Part shown: in pieces, positions 1 through 13,096 of the stretch | Layout: each line of letters opens with the position of its first letter | Position numbering within the stretch: position 1 is the stretch's first letter | DNA from: Beroe ovata | Taxonomy: Eukaryota > Ctenophora > Nuda > Beroida > Beroidae | DNA length: 18,744 nucleotides | Direction: 5' to 3' | Assembly: GCA_946803715.1 (NCBI GenBank) | Contig: CAMPET010000125.1 | Location: 183,282 to 202,025, forward strand | Notes under the pieces: generated by a model | The model's input: only the letters and a program-made list of their open reading frames with translations | What the model was told of the DNA's origin: nothing | Database searches by the model: none | Translations under genes and position numbers: made by a program

Positions 1-49
1 CCCAAACACACACACAGACACACACACACACATACACACACACACACAT
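1..49. repeat. (CA)n microsatellite
   Basis: The window opens in an almost pure CA dinucleotide run with a few G or T interruptions. It is a simple sequence repeat and may mark a long intron or an intergenic spacer. Confidence 0.9.
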
Positions 50-305
50 GTAAGGGGTGCTGTGGAAGTAGATTCGTGAGCAGTTCATATATCTAAGCAA
101 GATTTTAGAGGTATTGAATCATCGCTGATAGTGATATCGAATTCTTTGGATACCAAATCATGAAAATATTTCATCCAGTAACTTATTCTTCGTCAGTATG
201 ATCTAAGTCACGATAATTTGAGGAGTTCAATACAAAGTTTATACTCCAGAGTTTATTACTTCTGAGTACTTCAGCACACGCCTATGTACAGATTGTACAC
301 ATCAT

Positions 306-339
306 TGTACATTGTACATTGTACAATGTACAATGTACA
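306..339. repeat. 34-bp perfect palindrome of TGTACATT units
   Basis: The sequence is its own reverse complement over 34 bases, centred between 322 and 323. It consists of TGTACATT-type units on the left arm and ACAATGTA-type units on the right. It could form a cruciform. Assembly or expansion artefacts are common at such sites, so the copy number should be treated with care. Confidence 0.85.
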
Positions 340-341
340 TA

Positions 342-399
342 GTATACTTCACATTGGAATTGTATGTATGTACATTGTATACTTCACATTGGAATTGTA
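342..399. repeat. 23-bp direct duplication, 35-bp period
   Basis: Positions 342-364 and 377-399 are identical 23-mers beginning GTATACTTCACATTGG. They are separated by a spacer containing another GTACATTG unit like those of the adjacent palindrome, so palindrome and duplication probably arose together by local slippage. Confidence 0.85.
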
Positions 400-531
400 A
401 GTTGTTCCGGTAAATTTCATTACGGTAGTCAACATTAGCCGTGAAAACAAAATGTTTAATAAGATGCTACACATATCATATGTGGAATATTATATAGAGC
501 TTTACAACGGACCAATTACAGCGCGATTTGA

Positions 532-647
532 GGTCACGTGACCAGGTTCCGCCAATGGGATGCCTGCTCGTGACCCAAGTCAACCAATGAGCTCGTTGAA
601 CGATAATTATCTATACAGTACGCTCAACACATACAAAATATATAAAA
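532..647. promoter_or_regulatory. Promoter-like cluster: CACGTG palindrome, two CCAAT boxes, TATA
   Basis: Positions 532-543 are the 12-bp palindrome GGTCACGTGACC, which contains the E-box type bound by bHLH-zip factors (USF, MITF/TFE). CCAAT boxes follow at 552-556 and 584-588, and TATATAAAA lies at 639-647. On the plus strand a TATA box here would place initiation near 670-680, and a strong splice donor (GTAAGT) follows at 736. The same CACGTG plus CCAAT combination occurs at 3798-3847. Which gene it would serve is unknown. Confidence 0.4.
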
Positions 648-808
648 CATGAATTAGATGCCCATATAAGGGATAATCACGGCGGGAGTGTAACGGTGTA
701 TCTATTGAGTATTCTCGTTGTAATGCGGCTGTGTGGTAAGTAGCACCACTATAATATCCTAGAGCTGTGCGTGAAAAAGCATCATGAAACTGCTGAAATA
801 AATTCCTA

Positions 809-2888
<2,080 letters not shown>

Positions 2889-3126
2889 TACTACGAGGAA
2901 ATTGATGTATTAATAGAAATGATAGTGTATTACAGGACGTGAGATCGAAATAAATATAAGGTCCAGAAATTCCCTTATCTCGGAAACAGAAAGTGGGTTT
3001 CCATACAATACATACTGATACATACAATAATCGCAGGATTGAAGAATTGTCAGTAATGCAACGTGCTAGAACGACAAAAGAAAGTACTACTACTGTTGTG
3101 AAAAGTCCGCAAGAATTTCGAGCAAC

Positions 3127-3131
3127 GTGTA

Positions 3132-3189
<58 letters not shown>

Positions 3190-3210
3190 TTTGTTAGTNG
3201 TGTGTGTGTA
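3127..3210. repeat. (TG)n microsatellite with an undetermined base
   Basis: A TG run of roughly 60 bp is followed by an interrupted segment containing the only N in the window (3199). Apparent open frames through it on both strands are repeat translations and not genes. Confidence 0.95.
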
Positions 3211-3494
3211 TAGTTTACAACTGCACACTGCACAGATAGTGATGTGTCCCATTAACCGAATACACCCTTTTATCATGCAATTAGTCGTAATCAAGAGACA
3301 GTCAATAGACACCATTGGGTTAGAGGACATGTTCAATGTTCATTGAGGAAAGCAAGATTGACGATTATTATAAGGGAACAATGTGTAATTTCGATTTTTC
3401 GATAGCTTATGGGCAGTGAGGCTCGATGTGACAAATGCAAACATGCGGATCACAGGAAATCTAAGTTGAAAACTACGGCCATTTTTAACGAGGG

Positions 3495-3515
3495 CCAGTT
3501 GTCAATTACAACTGG
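3495..3515. repeat. Small perfect hairpin
   Basis: CCAGTTGT and ACAACTGG form an 8-bp perfect stem around a 5-nt loop. No T-run follows and no function can be assigned. Confidence 0.6.
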
Positions 3516-3713
3516 TCTCATGTACTGAGGGCCACGAAAATTGAACAAAGCGTCGAATCATAGGCTTCTAGATCGAAAAGAGGCTACTGAATCAATGGAA
3601 GGGTGCACTAGAAAAAGGCGGGAACTGTTCCTTGCATATTTTGACCATGACCTTCGTCTGGCCCAATATCGGACGGTTTGCTGTTTCCGTTCATGCAACT
3701 TTACGTGAACTTA

Positions 3714-3847
3714 CGCGCGGGAAATCGACTACAAAACCTCGTTACAAAGCGAACACTGTTTGCGCTATAATCCATTGAGTATCGTAATAGGTTGTGTCAC
3801 GTGCGCCTTGCGTCGACCAATGCGCGCGCCATTACGCGTCACGTGAC
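3714..3847 (-). promoter_or_regulatory. Likely promoter of the Mi-2-like gene
   Basis: This segment is locally CpG-rich. It holds an E2F-like CGCGGGAAA (3716-3724), a CACGTG (3798-3803), a CCAAT box (3817-3821) and the palindrome GTCACGTGAC (3838-3847). No TATA box is evident, which fits a housekeeping chromatin gene. The minus-strand donor at 3713-3714 fits a non-coding first exon ending here. The orientation is inferred, and the module could also drive a plus-strand transcript. Confidence 0.5.
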
Positions 3848-3863
3848 TAGAGCGATTGCTGGA

Positions 3864-3931
3864 TGTTGCCCGTAATAAAATTGTTGCCCGTAATATAACG
3901 CATAAATGAACTAACAATGTTGCCCGTAATA
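3864..3931 (+). repeat. Three copies of a 14-bp TGTTGCCCGTAATA unit
   Basis: Identical 14-mers occur at 3864-3877, 3882-3895 and 3918-3931 with spacers of 4 and 22 bp. They start 16 bp past the second CACGTG palindrome. The uneven spacing is more like clustered sites or mobile-element debris than a regular satellite. An inverted 8-base fragment (ACGGGCAA) recurs at 4161. Confidence 0.85.
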
Positions 3932-4952
3932 AATGGCATGTCAAATTATGCCCCTAAAGGTATGCCAGCAAGAGCAAGCACTATGACTATCCATCCACAG
4001 CGGAAATATGTCGCCACTATCTCAGACACAGAAAACTCAGTGCAACCATGTATGGTGTTAGTGAAAATTGAATCACGGACTGCGGATGGAATACCATTGA
4101 GAAGCCGCTTTTCTACAATCAGAACCCATAGGCGGAGCAGCCGCTTTTCAATTTCAGACAACGGGCAATCCGACAATCACCGGCTATTAATGCCATCTTC
4201 AAACTCAAAGTATGATAACAACTAAAACTCATCTGTTAGGAGTTAAAATATTCAAATCGGTGAAAACACAGACTGGACGATCAGATCATTGTCTTATCCA
4301 AATAAAATGATATTTTCCCACTTGAAAAGAAAACAGTGTATTCTACTGCCCCCAAGAATGTAAAAATCTGTTTGAATTTAAGCAATACATATGCCCATAA
4401 AACGGTTCAAATATTTACTCCAGTTGTTGATGTTAAATGTTCTAATTAAATGATTTAACCAATATTCAAATCAATGGCAAATCTTATCGGACACTTGAAG
4501 TTTCAGACACTTGAAGTTTCCACAGCTAACCAATATGATGCTGACAAATCTGACATCATGGATGAAACGCTGAGAACTCCCGCAGAGTGGAATAAAGGAA
4601 CTGATGAGATGATTGACAACCATACCCCGATCTTAGTTACGTTCACTATCATAGCAAAAATAGTCTGTCAAAGTTCAAACTAAACAGTCTTCTGTTCCCA
4701 ACAAACGTAAGATATACGGCATTAAAATATCGTCTGTGATCTTGAAATCATTGAAAGTCGTTGTTCTCGTGGTGTTTATCTACGTAGCTCTACTGACCCA
4801 AATCTTTACATCACACTCAGGCTACCGGGGTAGTGGGACGTGGGCTCACTCTGAAAAAGTGAGGAATTATACAGCAATGCAGCAGTTTGGCTATCATTCT
4901 GCATGATTTCGTCTCCAAGGTCCAAACTACAGGAATGGATGCTCTTCATCAC
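3932..4952. other. Unassigned intergenic stretch
   Basis: No recognised gene lies here. A 102-codon plus-strand frame (3917-4225) starts inside the TTGCCCG repeat cluster and ends before an AATAAA-type signal near 4304. Its product resembles no family I know and a partly open frame runs on the opposite strand, so I do not call it a gene. A 15-bp tandem pair (GACACTTGAAGTTTC) lies at 4490-4504 and 4506-4520. The part nearest 4952 must contain the SPT6 3' UTR; I see no canonical AATAAA on the minus strand close to the stop. Confidence 0.5.
4490..4520. repeat. 15-bp tandem pair
   Basis: GACACTTGAAGTTTC occurs twice with a single base between the copies. Confidence 0.8.
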
Positions 4953-5808
4953 TCACTGTTTGGGCGGTTCCATCAATGACATGGGAGTTCTCGAGCCTGA
5001 TCTGGTAGGAGAGGGCTGCTGTGGACTCATCTGATGCGGGCTGCTCCTGGAGTGATGGTGCGGGCTCTTTAGCAGCGGGTATCCAGGACTTCTGGAGGAC
5101 TGACGAGGACTCGCGCTGTACGCAGGACTCCGCGAGCTGGCGATAAAGTGGGGGGTTAGGATTGTGAAGTGATGAGAAGATATGGTCTGATAGACATTCA
5201 CACCCGATCTCTTACCTGTGACCATAGTGGTCTCTGTGTGGAGTTCTTTGTCCTGGTGTCCGCCCACCCATTTGACTGGGCGTCCTGTTACCATGACTAC
5301 CAGGAGTCATGTGACTAGGCGTCCTGTTACCATGACTACCAGGAGTCATGTGACTTGGTGTTCTACTGCTGTGTTGTCCGGGTGTCATCTGCCCGGGTGT
5401 CTGGTAACCTGGTGTGTGGTGTCCAGGGGTTCTGCCACTTGGAGTGTGGTGTCCAGGGGTTCTGCCACTTGGTGCATGGTGTCCAGGTGTTCTGCCACTT
5501 GGTGTGTGGTGACTTGGTGTTCTACCGCCAGGATAACCTGGGGTCCTAGACCCAGGAGTTCTGGAGCCGGAGGGGGCAGCTGGGGGCCCCATTGGTGTCC
5601 TATTTCCCGGGGTTCTGCCCCCAGGTGGGGGATGGGGTGGTGTGGTGGACCCGGGTGTCCGACCCGGCGTGGCTCTGCCGCCCGGAGTACCACCTGGTGT
5701 TGATCGTGATGTGTAGTTGGACGGGGTGACACCTGGTGTCAAGATAGGAGTACGGTGACTCGGAGTTCTGCTACTGTACACTGACGCTGTGTCCGAAAAT
5801 GCTCCAGA
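4953..5808 (-). repeat. TP-rich repeat tail of SPT6 with internal tandem repeats
   Basis: The last two exons encode a low-complexity tail of about 257 residues built of RTPG, GSRTP, HHTP and HMTPG units. At DNA level a 39-bp unit encoding [13 protein letters not shown] is duplicated near 5270-5350, and a 30-bp unit encoding [10 protein letters not shown] is repeated about three times near 5410-5520. The final exon turns from TP to SP ([28 protein letters not shown]). SPT6 tails in other animals are TP-rich and bind or are modified by elongation factors. The GSRTP unit here is also the unit of the Spt5 C-terminal repeat, a known Cdk9 substrate. Confidence 0.85.
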
Positions 5809-8800
5809 CTGAGAGGAGGAAAGTGATTTAGTGAAGCGCTTATGTAAACATAAACTTTTTGAATTTCAATACCTTGTTTTCGATCACTCACCCGAGGAGT
5901 TTGGAATGGTTCTGTAACGTCAGTAAAGTCAGCTGTAGCTTCAGTCATGGCAGACTTGCCACCGAATGTACTGGCTGCCTTGGTCGGTCTTGCAGGCGGA
6001 GCATCGCTCCAGTGCTCCTTAAACCACCGAACCAGCGAGGGGAATGTGTTGTGAATCTTGCCCCGGAACCGAAAACCAACGTGGGAAACACCGATTGGTT
6101 CGTGTCTCGGCATTGATCCCGGCATGTACGAGAGAAGGAAGCGACCTGGTCGTTTTGCGGAGGCAGTGATGTAATACGGGATCCGGTTGGGGGTAAGAGC
6201 TTTGTCGTTTCGAAGGAGAGTATTCATCGTCTCTATCGTGGTGGAATTCTTGTAGTATTTGAACTGGATAAGGTCCCGAGCGTTCTTAGCCTGTGGAGAT
6301 TTTGTGTCACAGGTGGGTGTCATAACATGTTTTGCCATAACATGTTTTGAAATAACACAATTCCTTGCCAGATTATTCTTACCATCGGTTCGACATATCT
6401 GGCAATAATCTCGTCCAAATCCTCGAATTCCTCGTCGTGAATCTTGAGTCTCTTTCCCAAGGAGAACTGGTTATCCTTCTCCTCTTCCAGAATCTCTTCG
6501 TGAGACAGGATGTTGTTCAACTGATCAACCTGAGAGAAGGGAAACAAGTTAACACAAGGCGAAGGTTAGGAATGCTGACTGATTTTCGGAGAATATCCGA
6601 ATTTCTTGACTGCAGACCTTCCATGTCAGAGTGAGGAATTGGGTTCCTTTCCGAGAAGGTCTGATGATGACAGAGCCTTGTTCAGCCTCCGCAAGGATCT
6701 TCTCACACTCGGAGTAAGTGATGTTCTTGAAGTGAGGATGAACTATGATTCTGTTGATATACTCTGGTAGGGGGAGAAAAGGTAGGAGAACTTGAGCTAC
6801 AAACGTTGCAACTTATTTCATCTCATAAACAAATCTGGCAAATTGCAATTCCACACTCACGGTTCACTTTCTGTTTCTTATTCTTCTTTGCATCTTTCTC
6901 CTTCTTGGCTTTCTCTGCAGCCTCAGTATCGTAGTATAGATCCTTGGTTACCCCAGTAGAATTCAAATCAGAACTTTTACAGGACAGATCGACAGTGAAC
7001 TTGTCGTATAGCACACGCATCACTTTGGCATTGATTTTCATCCGCAACTGCAGGCGGGGAGGGTTACAGATCATGCCAGTGACACCATGTGACACCATGT
7101 GACACTATGTGACACCATGTGACACAATGTTCCATTGATCTTGTGACAAAAACAACTCCCACCTTAATCCTGTCCTCGGGGTTCGTAACACGACTGTCAC
7201 TGATATTCTTAGTTGCAATGAAACCCGTTAGACCGTTATCCAGACGAACTCTGATACCGACAGCCTGTCCGGGACAACTCCCTGAAGGAGGCGGTACAAG
7301 ACGTGTGAGCATTGAACACCAGCAACAGAGAAAATGTTGTGAATGTTGTGGATGTACTTCCCACCTGTTGTGTCAAAATGGTTCCATATCTCGCTCAGTT
7401 CAGGGAAGTTATCCCTCAAGCAGAGTGGACACTGCCACATTCCATTCTCTTCATTTCGTTTGGGTTGTATGTCCGGTTCATCGCCCTTCGGTTTGCGCCG
7501 CGCAATGGCATACACCTCACATTGCACAATGATGCCTTCCTTGAATGTCTGAAGAAGTGGGAGTTAAAACGGGATGACTCCAGATTTGGTGACTTAGAAG
7601 AAAGACCTGATTGTCAACACCCACTTCTACTCACAGTAGTACTGTGGAGGTCTTACCTCAGGAGTTTCGTTACACAGCAGATAGAACCGTTCTTCATCCG
7701 TGAGAGCGTGGTAGGGGACTCTCTTATCGGCAAATCGGTTAGTCAACTCATCTCTTATATCATACAGTGTGATCCGTTTGTCAGGGTATTCCTGTGAGAA
7801 AACACTGTGACATCGTGCAATCAAAAGTGACGCCGCACTATCAATTATGTGAAGACGTGACGTAATGGTGAGCGAAGCTTCAGCTTCTAACCCGGGATAG
7901 TGCCATCCCCATTGCATCCATACCTGACGCTCTAACTCTATGGCAAACGCATCCAAATCAAGATCTCTGAGTTTCTCTGGATCCTCCATAATCTCTTCAA
8001 TCGCTCTCTGCTTCACGTTGGAATCTTCCTCGTCATCGTCGTATTCAAGGGCATCTATAGCCATCTTCGTCGCCCAGATATAAGTTTCTGGGTGGATTCT
8101 TGTCGCGTCGAGAAGCTGCACGTTCTCGTTCAGACTGAGAAAGGGTTGGTATAAGTTGATACTTGAGAGATCAGTTGAGGCCGCAGTAACGTTCGGGTTT
8201 ACATATACCAAATAACCGCTATGAATCACTATGCAGCGCATGTATAATGTACATTCGCGCGCAGCTATTGCTAGTTTCCGATGCTCAAATGCGCGTCTTG
8301 TTGCGCGTTCAAAAGATTCGGCGTTCGCGCGCAACGTAGGCGACTCAATTTTTTGCAACAATTGTATTCCTGACAGACAAGTTCCTAACAGACAAGTTGT
8401 GTATCTGTACCGTATGAGCTTGGAAATTTCTACTCACGAGTCATCTCTGGAGTGGTTTATCTTGATAAACCCAGCTGAGTTGAGGAATACTCTACTTCCC
8501 AGCTGTAGATTGGTTACGAGTGCAGTTCTCGATTCAAACGTCTCGTTATTTTGCTTCAAGAGCTGAAGGAAAAGTTGTAAGATTCTGAAATTGATCATCG
8601 ATGCTCTCTTTGTGTGAATCAAAATTAGCAATCAAGGAAAAAATGAATGTTCATTATATTCCCTACCTTGAGCAGTGCATCTCCCTTCCTGGGTCCAAGG
8701 CCACACACAAACTGTAACATTGTCTGGTAATGGTAGTGTTCCACGGCAAAGTTCAGATCTACTCCAACTTCGTTGATACGGGTTATGAACTCCTCGTACA

Positions 8801-11800
8801 GACAGTCACGCAGTCTTTCTTGATTGACGAATTTCTGTTGGGATGGGGACCATCATAACAAATGATAGGATTATCTGAGGACTGAATCATTGGCTGAAAG
8901 GATGAAAGGTTAATGATATTCCCTTACCTTTTCCAGTCCCCATTGAAGTTCGCAAATCTCGTTTGAAATTCCACACAGCTGGGAAAACTCGACAAGTGGA
9001 TCCCTGAGACGCCGGGCAATGGATACTGCCATCCGCTGTTCAGGAGTGTAGCCGGGAAACTCGGTTATCTGCAGGGTACGAACATGGCCGAGTTAAAACT
9101 GAGTTTCGGGCTTCCGGTCTCAAAATTGAAACCATCGCTCATTGAATTTACCTTAGCTCTGTTTGTTTCCTTGTACAATCTAGCTACTGCAGGATCAACA
9201 AGCTCAATAGCGATAGGATCAATTTGGAATTGTTGTTCTAATGCAGTTACTACTTCTTGAACATCTTTCTGATGGTACAATGACCTGAAGGAATCATGAT
9301 AATCAACCAATTCAAAAAACTCTTACTCTCCTTCATATTTTCATCAACGAACTTTTGGAATAGCTCGTGCTCACCTATCGGAACAGGATATCCCGATAAC
9401 ATGGGGCTTGTGTTCCATGATGAAGTCTTTCAACTTCTCCAGATCGTCCAGTTTCCCTTTCACTAACTCTTGAGACTTCATACCTTTGCTGCTGTACCTA
9501 ACACAGGGAAGTTGTTATTTATTAAAACGCCTTTATCGTTGGGAACTGTTAAACGACGATGAAAGATTTTAAACATGTACACTGGAAAAACAGATCAATA
9601 AACTTGTAATATTGACAATACAAGATCCGGAACATCCCTGAGACCCGACCCACTTGAAGTATGGCATGGTGATAGTCTCCTCAACTTCTCCATCTCCATT
9701 CACCATTACTCCATATCCAGCTGCCTCAATCACACATATACCCAGCACTCGGATACCTGGTTATAATAGCAAACTCATTGTTTATGACTGGTACATCTCA
9801 AAAGTGGTGTCAATATTTAACTGTCACATTACTTCAGGTGTGCCACCAAAATGCTAGCTGAGGTTCTGACCTGGCACTGTGGCGTCTTCAAGGTTTTCAA
9901 CAGAGTATGGAGCCATTTGAAGCCACCTCCTCAACTTCATTCGACATTTCTGAAATATGAGAGATTTGGTATACAAATCCATGACCGGTACCATTTCATA
10001 TCCCCCGATCCATCTCTAATCACACTATAGATCTTGAAGTACCTGTAGGAAGTGGAAAGTGGCCTCTTCCTTTAACTTCTGTATCAGTTCCTGTTCGAGC
10101 ATTGGATACAACATCTTGTTTAGTGCAAGTGTCAGTGTCTTAGTTCGTTGATCATTCCACGTCTGAGGAGAAAAATGAATTGAAAATATGAACTGATACT
10201 AAGGAGTTCGGAGAACAGGAACACAATCATGAAACTCGAAGCTCGAAACCTCACCTGTACAAGCTTGCTAAACTCATCTCTGTAGAAATACGCCTTGATC
10301 TCCTCCAGGTAGCTGTCCTTTGCTCCTTTATCAACAATACTGAGCGACAGCTTGACGAAACCCTCGCTCTGTGCACCCCACATCCGCAGGAATTCCTCCC
10401 CACTGAGATCCTGAATATAACGATTTCTGAATGTAACGAACCCAAATCATTGACATGAGGGATGCTTTTGCTCACACGAGGAGAGTGGTTGTCACTTCAA
10501 TTCTTCACTCACCTTCACAGGTTTATCCTTGATATACTTGAACTTAGCATAAGGATGCAGGTCATCCAACTCCTTCATTCCTTGCGGTGTTGGCGTGACG
10601 GTGAGGAGGGCACGCTCATTGAACGCCTGCCGAACACACGCCCTCACACTCGGCTCAGCCGCCATCTGGCAAGCCAACATGTACCTCGCCCCGGTCAGGA
10701 CTTGCTCCGCGTTCGTTAACCGGCGACCGTCAATAAACTCGGCGGCAGCCGCCTCCGGCTCGAGTGCACACTGTTCGACAGTGTGGCGGTTGTATCCGTC
10801 ACTAAGGTTCTCCGCAAATTGACGGGAACTGAGACCGAACCGCTCAGCTAGATTCCCCAGATTCTTTTCGTGACACATTTTGTAGGTACTGCGTTTCTGA
10901 CTGAGTTTGCACTGGTCAGCTGTTCCTAGACCTGAGGAGAATGTAGAGGTGGAAACAGTTATATTAGTGGAAGTTTGCGACAAGTCATAGAGGAAGTATC
11001 AATATAGCTGACCATCAAGTGTGGCATTGGCTCTGGCTTGATTCTGGAGATCGATAATGTCTGAGCCGTAGTAGAGAGAAAAGTGTGCGTTCACATCTTT
11101 GAACTCTTCGACAGTTTGAATTGAGTCAACTCTGGGATAGGAAAACGTGGGTAAGGACGAAAATAGTTCAGAGATAATCACAAGGCAATAGTGAGAGATG
11201 AATGTGTAGAAAAACACTATTTCCACTGTTGACTCCCTACCGGTCAATGTCCTCTGCCTCGAGTATTCTCTCAGTCCTGATGAATGCTGAATCCCGCGTC
11301 CTCTCAAACTGATACTCCTGAACTCTGGTCATGAGGGTCTTCAACTTGGCTTTCCTCTTGCTGAGCCTCATCCACTTCTCATCCCACGAGTATATCTTCC
11401 ACAAATCGTCCACGTTGAAATCGTCCTTTTGTTTAGTGATTAGAATTTGAGAATAAAATGTTGCGAGGTCTTCAGAGGTGATCTTAGGGACGTCGAAACA
11501 AAAACATAAACTCAACTCTGACACTTCCAGTCGGCTTCAACCACAACTCGGTAAAATATTTTCTTATTTTCATACCTGTATTATTTCCTTTCTGTAGGTC
11601 GCTATAAACGGGACTTCGTATTTGTCATTTCGTATGAGTTTGAGAACACCTTTGATCCTGTGTTCGGCTGATTTTGGTTTTGAGGTCCACAACATTATTT
11701 CACCAAACTCATCGACTTCTCCCTGAGGAAGGGAAGTTAGGATCGAGACTCAAGCTGCTACCATGGTAACTATAATGAAATGTGGGAGAGAGTTCCTTCA

Positions 11801-13096
11801 ATAGTTCTAAAAACAAGTTTATACCAATTCTGACCACACGCAAGTAGAATTGGGAAATGGTCAAATTCATCCTGAAGCAATGATTGACGATTGTCAATAG
11901 TGTATCTCGCTTTTGATGATAAATAGCAATGTTGTAACCAACATTTTACTGAAACAGATGTGAGAGTTGACGTCACATGGCAGATTGCTCATCAGGGAAG
12001 TGGGATAGGGCTAAAAATCGATCAGGAATCGATTCAGTGTCAACAATACATAAGAATAGGTGGTATTTGTATAAAATTGGACTAAAATTTTTGTCCGAAT
12101 TTCTGATCTTAGTATCAGTAGAATGTGAAGTGAGTAATCTCACACTTTTATACTTCGATTTTGAAGGTCTCTACTGATTACTTTACTGACATTTACGACC
12201 CTGCTTTTACACCAATCATCTCTCCTACTCTCACGCTACGAGTATAATTCTCCTTTACGATCATACATACTCGCCTTGAAACCACGCAAAAAACGACGAT
12301 TTTAAACCCGTGGGAAGCCAACACAGCAAAAACGCGAAAATGAATAAGAAACACTGATGCCAAAAACAGTCAGTTTCATTTTTCCAGGGAACATACTAAA
12401 AAATTAGTGTTTTTGACGCAGAATTCAGATCTTGACGAATTTTTGAGCTAACTTATCGGGAAATAAGGGAAAATTATGAATTTTTCCCAGACGTGAAGTT
12501 CGAAGTCAAATGACGAACAGCTCCTCAGGGAAGTGCGATAGGGATAAGATTCGTTCAGGAATCGATTTAGCGTCAAAAATACTTTGTAATCAGTGGTCCT
12601 AGTATGAAAATTTGAGAAAGACTATCTCCAATTCTGAACACAAATCATCTGTCCTAGTACCTGATAAGAGATGGGTCGGGTGTTGAAACCCTGCTCGAAT
12701 ATCCAGGATGCTTCCTGTTCAAGCTCCAAATCGTCAGCCTCCTCTACGGGATGAAGTCTCAACTGGAACCTGAAACATAGGTACATATTGTGCATTATTC
12801 AAACATAGCATGTAATCGGAAGTAGATACTATAATTTAGTTAAATGTTCCTGATACTTCATCACGTCTGCATCATCATGATATTTCCTAAAATCATATCC
12901 TGCTTCTCTGATCGGATTTTTCTCACCTTTCCGGCAAATCGGTCATCTTGATCTCATGGTCCTGCATTGTGAAATGCCCCTTCTCCAAATCAAAGGGCTC
13001 GTAGATATCATAGATGTTGACATCTGCTTTCTTCTTCTTTTGCTTCCGCCTGGATCCGTCAAGGCCACCATCCAACTCCTCATCGTACTGTGGCAT
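4953..13096 (-). CDS. SUPT6H: Transcription elongation factor SPT6
   Basis: SPT6 is a histone chaperone bound to elongating RNA polymerase II in the nucleus. Twenty-five exons join in frame (4659 nt, 1552 aa): 12927-13096, 12661-12769, 11576-11722, 11241-11482, 11013-11131, 10513-10931, 10255-10410, 10043-10162, 9871-9949, 9654-9756, 9375-9497, 9152-9284, 8928-9068, 8667-8834, 8438-8562, 7924-8134, 7657-7791, 7365-7548, 7163-7281, 6861-7047, 6618-6763, 6383-6529, 5892-6290, 5216-5808, 4953-5136. Domains in order: YEPF...TDLPER segment (about 30-57); helical/HTH core with LYYGSDI (94-455); YqgF/RNase H-like (about 520-640); HhH with VCGLGPRKG (about 690-785); death-like domain with [21 protein letters not shown] (about 795-900); S1 (about 905-1045); tandem SH2 with VIIRPS (about 1065-1270); TP-rich tail (1295-1552). 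Start ATG at 13094-13096 has an in-frame TAG upstream. The human protein carries roughly 250 more N-terminal acidic residues (from memory); none are found upstream here. An alternative is that exon 1 begins at the CAG acceptor just 5' of 13087. Confidence 0.95.
7080..7130. repeat. 10-bp minisatellite in an SPT6 intron
   Basis: Five head-to-tail copies of GTGACACCAT, two with one or two changes, lie inside the 115-bp intron between the two S1-coding exons (7048-7162). They occupy almost half the intron without touching either splice site. Confidence 0.9.
8135..8437. other. Long GCGC-rich SPT6 intron
   Basis: At 303 bp this intron is about three times the typical length in the gene. It contains two TTCGCGCGCA copies (near 8252 and 8325), further GCGCG clusters, and a duplicated ACAGACAAGTT near 8373-8396. 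The open frames across it are intron read-through. Confidence 0.6.
11972..12049 (+). repeat. Intronic dispersed repeat, copy 1
   Basis: Aligned without gaps to 12505-12582, 63 of 78 positions match by eye. The shared core includes CAGGGAAGTG, GATAGGG and TCAGGAATCGATT. A TGACGTCA palindrome overlaps its left edge (11968-11975). Confidence 0.8.
12505..12582 (+). repeat. Intronic dispersed repeat, copy 2
   Basis: This is the second copy, in the same orientation and starting 533 bp after copy 1. The two could be the ends of one decayed insertion or two insertions of the same short element. No open frame for a transposase is seen between them. Confidence 0.8.

Larger units (their letters stand above)
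2889..3713 (-). other. 5' flank / probable 5' UTR intron of the Mi-2-like gene
   Basis: No coding exon is visible here. On the minus strand a consensus donor (CGC|GTAAGT) lies at 3713-3714, just downstream of a CpG-rich promoter-like segment. A non-coding first exon could therefore splice across this stretch to the exon that carries the ATG at 2888. The stretch includes a TG microsatellite and a small perfect hairpin. Confidence 0.35.
11723..12660. other. 938-bp SPT6 intron with a degenerate duplicated element
   Basis: This is by far the longest intron of the gene. It carries no recognisable coding exon on either strand. It contains two diverged copies of a 78-bp sequence (listed separately), which suggests insertion of a repeat family that lengthened the intron. 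Confidence 0.65.

Noticed and set aside
3917-4225. 102-aa plus-strand frame as a gene
   Set aside because: No recognisable family, a competing open frame on the other strand, and a start within a repeat cluster; kept only as an observation.
5218-5732. Frames on both strands over the SPT6 tail
   Set aside because: They are alternate frames of the TP repeat exon; only the frame giving RTPG units joins in phase with both neighbouring exons.
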